Source: Croceicoccus marinus
GTDB taxonomy: Bacteria; Pseudomonadota; Alphaproteobacteria; Sphingomonadales; Sphingomonadaceae
Assembly: GCF_001661675.2 (NCBI RefSeq)
Contig: NZ_CP019602.1
Span: 2,071,501-2,135,500, forward strand
DNA length: 64,000 nucleotides
Direction of reading: 5' to 3'
Both the position numbers and the translations under genes were made by a program. Each line of letters begins with the position of its first letter. Positions within the stretch are counted from its first letter, which is position 1. Below, one piece after another: positions 63,144 to 64,000 of this stretch. The notes beneath the pieces were generated by a model that was not told the origin of the DNA, did no database searches, and saw only the letters and a program-made list of their open reading frames with translations.

Positions 63144-63256
63144 CAGGGGGCGAAGCGGGGCTTGGGCAGGCGGGCGCAGGACCCCGGGAGCCGCTTGCCG
63201 GACCGAAGGGGGCGCGGGCGAACTCGCATCGCCGATCGCCGCCGCGCGGTTCTGAC

Positions 63257-64000
63257 TTAGGGCGCAGATCGCAGCGGGCTGGCTTCGGCCAGGATCAGCA
63301 TGAAGCGGCTGTCGTGATCGTTCCAGCGTTCGAGCGGAGTCCAGCCGCCGGCCAGCAGCAGCGCGGCGGCAGAGCGGCGGCCGTATTTGTGACTGTTCTC
63401 GGTATGGATCGTTTCGCCTGCCGACATGGTAAACTCGCGCTCGCAGACGGTGAAGGCGATGTCGCGCTGGGCTTCCAGGTGCATTTCGACGCGGGCGATG
63501 TCGTCGTTCCAGACCGCCTTGTGGCGGAATGCATCGACCGGCATGGTGCCGTCCAGCTCGCGGTTGATGCGGGTGATCAGGTTCAGGTTGAACGCTGCCG
63601 TCACTCCTTGCGAATCGTCATAGGCGGGGATGAGCAGCTTGCGGCTCTTGATCCGGTCCATGCCGATCAGCAGCAGCGGGGGCGCGCCCTCGGGGCTGCC
63701 CGCCTCCAGCGTGGCGCGCATTTCGCGCAGCATGTCGACCGCGGTGCGCGGCACCATGTTGCCGATGGTGGAGCCGGGGAAGAAGCCCAGCCGCGCCGTA
63801 CCGTCGATCTCGGCCGGCATGGTGACGCGGCGGGTGAAATCGGCCTCGACCGGGTGGATCGGCAGGTCGGGTAGCTTCTCGGCCAGCCGGTCGGCGGACG
63901 CGCGCAGGAATTCGCCCGAGATGTCGATCGGCACGTAGGCCAACGGTTCGATCGCGCGCAGCAGAAGCGGCGTCTTGGCCGAGCTGCCCGATCCGAATTC
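63257..64000 (-). CDS. egtD: L-histidine N-alpha-methyltransferase, partial (5' end beyond window)
   Basis: The C-terminal 248 residues are in the window. It begins at the edge with EFGSGSSAKTPLLLRAIEP (SAM-binding GSGSS), then 'YVPIDISGEFLRASADRLAE', 'GFFPGSTIGNM', 'DRIKSRKLLIPAYDD', 'NLNLITRINREL' and the C-terminal 'SHKYGRRSA', all EgtD traits. It trimethylates histidine in ergothioneine synthesis. The likely partner egtB would lie to the right, outside the window. Confidence 0.92.
   Translation of the reverse strand, partial: EFGSGSSAKTPLLLRAIEPLAYVPIDISGEFLRASADRLAEKLPDLPIHPVEADFTRRVTMPAEIDGTARLGFFPGSTIGNMVPRTAVDMLREMRATLEAGSPEGAPPLLLIGMDRIKSRKLLIPAYDDSQGVTAAFNLNLITRINRELDGTMPVDAFRHKAVWNDDIARVEMHLEAQRDIAFTVCEREFTMSAGETIHTENSHKYGRRSAAALLLAGGWTPLERWNDHDSRFMLILAEASPLRSAP

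Overview
This window looks like chromosomal DNA of a high-GC alphaproteobacterium, most likely Sphingomonadales (Sphingomonadaceae or Erythrobacteraceae). The reasons are strong C/G bias at third codon positions, frequent TTG/GTG starts, and gene types common in that order: a FadL porin beside fadD, DUF2147, DUF418 and M28 envelope proteins, BamD, and class I NrdA ending in CLACQ. I see no rRNA, tRNA or CRISPR. Genus is inference.

Layout. 0.2-6 kb: a fatty-acid uptake and activation pair (fadL, fadD), then a MerR regulator cut by a complete IS256-family insertion sequence with an 8-bp target duplication. 6-15.5 kb: envelope and stress genes (TonB-like protein, DUF2279 protein, DUF2231 membrane protein, sorbosone-dehydrogenase-type lipoprotein, YqcI/YcgG-type N-hydroxylase homolog, Crp/Fnr regulator, large catalase, DUF1989 and DUF421 proteins). 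15.7-25.5 kb: a mobile island on the minus strand. It has three translationally coupled tyrosine recombinases and a small HTH/coiled-coil protein. Its cargo is two nucleotidyltransferases, each with a small upstream gene (toxin-antitoxin or abortive-infection-like), and one unrecognised 511-residue protein. The island abuts the 3' end of nrdA, and nrdB is not in the window.

25.5-49 kb: housekeeping and envelope genes. These are nrdA, a PhoX-type phosphatase with a PDZ partner, nadB, a thiolase, glutathione peroxidase divergent from a glutaredoxin-MauE fusion, bamD, a metallophosphatase, an L,D-transpeptidase, lepA, a PHA-depolymerase-type hydrolase, a ferredoxin-NADP reductase and dnaN. Many spacers in 33-50 kb carry short tandem duplications (12-20 bp units), and three spacers carry copies of one GC-rich palindromic element.

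49-64 kb: an ldcA-fabD-fabG-FKBP cluster divergent from an Mpl-type Mur ligase (with LdcA suggesting peptidoglycan recycling), an M28 peptidase, a DUF418 protein, the rpsF-rpsR-rplI operon, AMP nucleosidase, an alpha/beta hydrolase, a GFA protein, asd, and an egtD gene cut by the right edge.

The island is the best candidate for an undescribed system. Its recombinase module recalls Tn554-type and Gamma-Mobile-Trio-type elements, but both the lineage and the cargo look different. All family names come from reading motifs by eye; no database search was run.
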